A stretch of 24,217 nucleotides of DNA from CAZXPG01 sp964643145 (GTDB taxonomy: Bacteria > Pseudomonadota > Alphaproteobacteria > Rickettsiales > Arcanibacteraceae). The translations under genes and the position numbers were made by a program. Location of the stretch: the NCBI GenBank assembly GCA_964643145.1, contig CAZXPG010000029.1:1-24217 (forward strand), in the 5' to 3' direction. Shown in pieces: positions 23,088 to 24,217 of this stretch; the first letter of the stretch is position 1; each line of letters starts with the position of its first letter. The notes beneath the pieces are model-generated. The model was not told the origin of the DNA. It saw only the letters and a program-made list of their open reading frames with translations, and searched no databases.

Positions 23088-23525
23088 TCAGGCAATTTTG
23101 TATACCCTGTCCGCGCCGTCCGTTTTGCTGGTGGCGATGTTGAGCTTCAGCTTCTTCTTGAGGTTGGCCATCGCGCCATGCACCGAGTGCTTCTGCCAGC
23201 CGGTGGCTTTCATGATTTGCCCGATGGTCGTGCCTTCCTTCAGCATGGCAAGCATCGTGTCCTGTTTACTGACACGCGGCTGCTTTTCCTCGGTGGGCTT
23301 GTCTGCCGCTGGCGGCTCCTTGCCGACAGCCGTAAATCCGGCCTCGGTAATGAAATGGCCGTCGCCGCGTTTTTTGAGCAAGCCCTTTTTCACCAGCGCG
23401 CCGATAACGCTCTGGCGCGCACCCGCTGGCAGATGTCCGACAAATTTTTCAGCGGGATTTTCCGGCAGGTTGGCGGTGTCTTCAAGCACCCTGTGCTGGG
23501 TGTTGCTAAGTGTGGATTCAGTCAT
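23088..23525 (-). CDS. DUF3489-family protein
   Basis: This 145-residue protein has an N-terminal winged-helix-like segment (NTQHRVLEDTANLPENPAEKF...LPAGARQSVIGALVKKGLLKKRGDGHFITEAG), a proline/lysine-rich linker, and the DUF3489 domain at about 80-145 (SKQDTMLAMLKEGTTIGQIMKATGWQKHSVHGAMANLKKKL). The architecture suggests DNA binding, but no function is established. I chose the ATG at 23525 because AAAGGAG stands 8 bp upstream. The open frame extends to 23636 without a good start. It converges on the methyltransferase and diverges from the cytosine methyltransferase. Confidence 0.88.
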   Translation of the reverse strand: MTESTLSNTQHRVLEDTANLPENPAEKFVGHLPAGARQSVIGALVKKGLLKKRGDGHFITEAGFTAVGKEPPAADKPTEEKQPRVSKQDTMLAMLKEGTTIGQIMKATGWQKHSVHGAMANLKKKLKLNIATSKTDGADRVYKIA

Positions 23526-23659
23526 GGTTTCGGCTCCTTTTCGTTGGTGGTTAATGTCCCTTGGGACACCCCGATGAATGCTTCGAAAAGAGCTTCTATC
23601 AAGTGAATAAGCGAGAATAACCGCATTATTTATCAATAGATTATCGAATATCCGAGTTG

Positions 23660-23672
23660 ACCTTCTGAAGGT
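23660..23672. promoter_or_regulatory. Palindrome before the cytosine methyltransferase
   Basis: ACCTTC-T-GAAGGT is a perfect 13-bp palindrome. It is in the 170-bp divergent region between DUF3489 and the methyltransferase and contains the AAGG that would serve the tiny ORF at 23676-23699 (MDGGFCA). That ORF's TGA overlaps the methyltransferase ATG (ATGA). Confidence 0.35.
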
Positions 23673-23695
23673 TCTATGGATGGCGGCTTTTGTGC

Positions 23696-24217
23696 ATGAA
23701 ATACCTCTCTGTTTGCTCAGGAATCGAAGCAGCGACAGTGGCGTGGCATCCGCTCGGCTGGCAGGCGGCAGGCTTCTCGGAGATTGACAGTTTCGCCCGT
23801 GCCGTGCTCGCGCACCATTATCCCGCCGTGCCGCTGCATGGCGATTTTACGACACTCAAAGAAAACGATTATGACGCAATTGACCTTCTTGTCGGAGGAA
23901 CTCCATGCCAGTCATTTAGCATCGCGGGACTTCGCAAAGGATTTGATGACGACCGAGGGAACCTCGCCCTTGAATTTATACGCCTTGCTCAAAAATCACG
24001 CGCCCGATGGCTGGTTTGGGAAAATGTGCCTGGTGTCCTGTCCATTGACAGAGGACGGGCGTTTGGAGCCTTCCTCGGAGGGTTGGCAGAATGCGGGTAT
24101 GGGTTCGCCTACCGGATTCTTGACGCTCAATATTTCGGAGTGCCACAGCGCCGCAGACGTGTGTTCGTTATCGGATATCTTGGAGACTGGCGACGTGCCG
24201 CAGCGGTATTATTTGAG
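23696..24217 (+). CDS. DNA (cytosine-5) methyltransferase, N-terminal part (cut by window end)
   Basis: The first 174 codons of a C5-cytosine methyltransferase are visible. AdoMet-binding motif I is LSVCSGIEAATVAWHPLGW (the usual FxGxGG is relaxed to SVCSGIE, as in many phage-type enzymes). The catalytic motif IV is GGTPCQSFS with Cys71. Motif VI is WENVPGVL (Glu109-Asn110-Val111), and motif VIII is QYFGVPQRRRRVFVIG. The target-recognition region lies beyond the window. The ATG at 23696 is preceded by a weak ribosome site but may be coupled to a tiny upstream ORF. With the neighbouring beta-class enzyme, the island carries at least two DNA methyltransferases. Confidence 0.92.
   Translation, partial: MKYLSVCSGIEAATVAWHPLGWQAAGFSEIDSFARAVLAHHYPAVPLHGDFTTLKENDYDAIDLLVGGTPCQSFSIAGLRKGFDDDRGNLALEFIRLAQKSRARWLVWENVPGVLSIDRGRAFGAFLGGLAECGYGFAYRILDAQYFGVPQRRRRVFVIGYLGDWRRAAAVLFE

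Overview
The window looks like an alphaproteobacterial chromosome. The evidence is the linked mlaA-mlaC, hemD-mitofilin-like-hemY, dciA (DUF721)-alaS, and thrB-rnhA gene groups, and an integrated island built from typical alphaproteobacterial island families (DUF2924, DUF1376, DUF3489, a serine recombinase). I cannot place it below class level. Housekeeping genes fill 1-14.9 kb. From about 14.95 kb to the window end the DNA reads as an integrated prophage-like or conjugative island, with a visibly more G+C-rich codon style.

Left part (1-11.5 kb): a quinone oxidoreductase (+) converges on a long run of minus-strand genes. In transcription order these are hemD, a mitofilin-like membrane protein, hemY, mlaA, mlaC, alaS, dciA and the bifunctional penicillin-binding protein mrcA. 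mrcA has its own promoter, overlapping the dciA stop codon. A hairpin-containing repeat of about 70-85 bp sits in front of qor, mrcA and hemD, and a shorter relative sits in front of thrB, always in the same orientation relative to the downstream gene.

Middle part (11.6-14.9 kb): thrB (TTG start), rnhA and a DUF2339 polytopic membrane protein run rightward, followed by a class II tRNA-Ser(GCU) with its own promoter.

Right part (14.9-24.2 kb): the island. A CI/S24-like repressor gene (minus) sits between two promoters that carry nearly the same operator (GGAA-N19-TTCC enclosing the -35 box, followed by CTTCTAA). The left promoter (PL) drives a tightly packed minus operon: small membrane protein, XRE regulator, 58-aa ORF, second paralogous XRE regulator, DUF2924, serine recombinase and a recombinase-tail-like protein. 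The right promoter (PR) drives a 24-aa ORF, a TSCPD-like protein, a DUF1376 replication-type protein and a DUF6456-like protein. This is the layout of a lambda-type immunity region, with integration and excision functions on one side and replication functions on the other.

Farther right is a 546-bp non-coding stretch with a promoter-like site, four GCACA motifs spaced exactly 21 bp apart, and two hairpins. Then come a ParB-domain/beta-class adenine or cytosine-N4 DNA methyltransferase, a convergent DUF3489 protein, and a C5-cytosine methyltransferase cut by the window end. The right end of the island is not in view.
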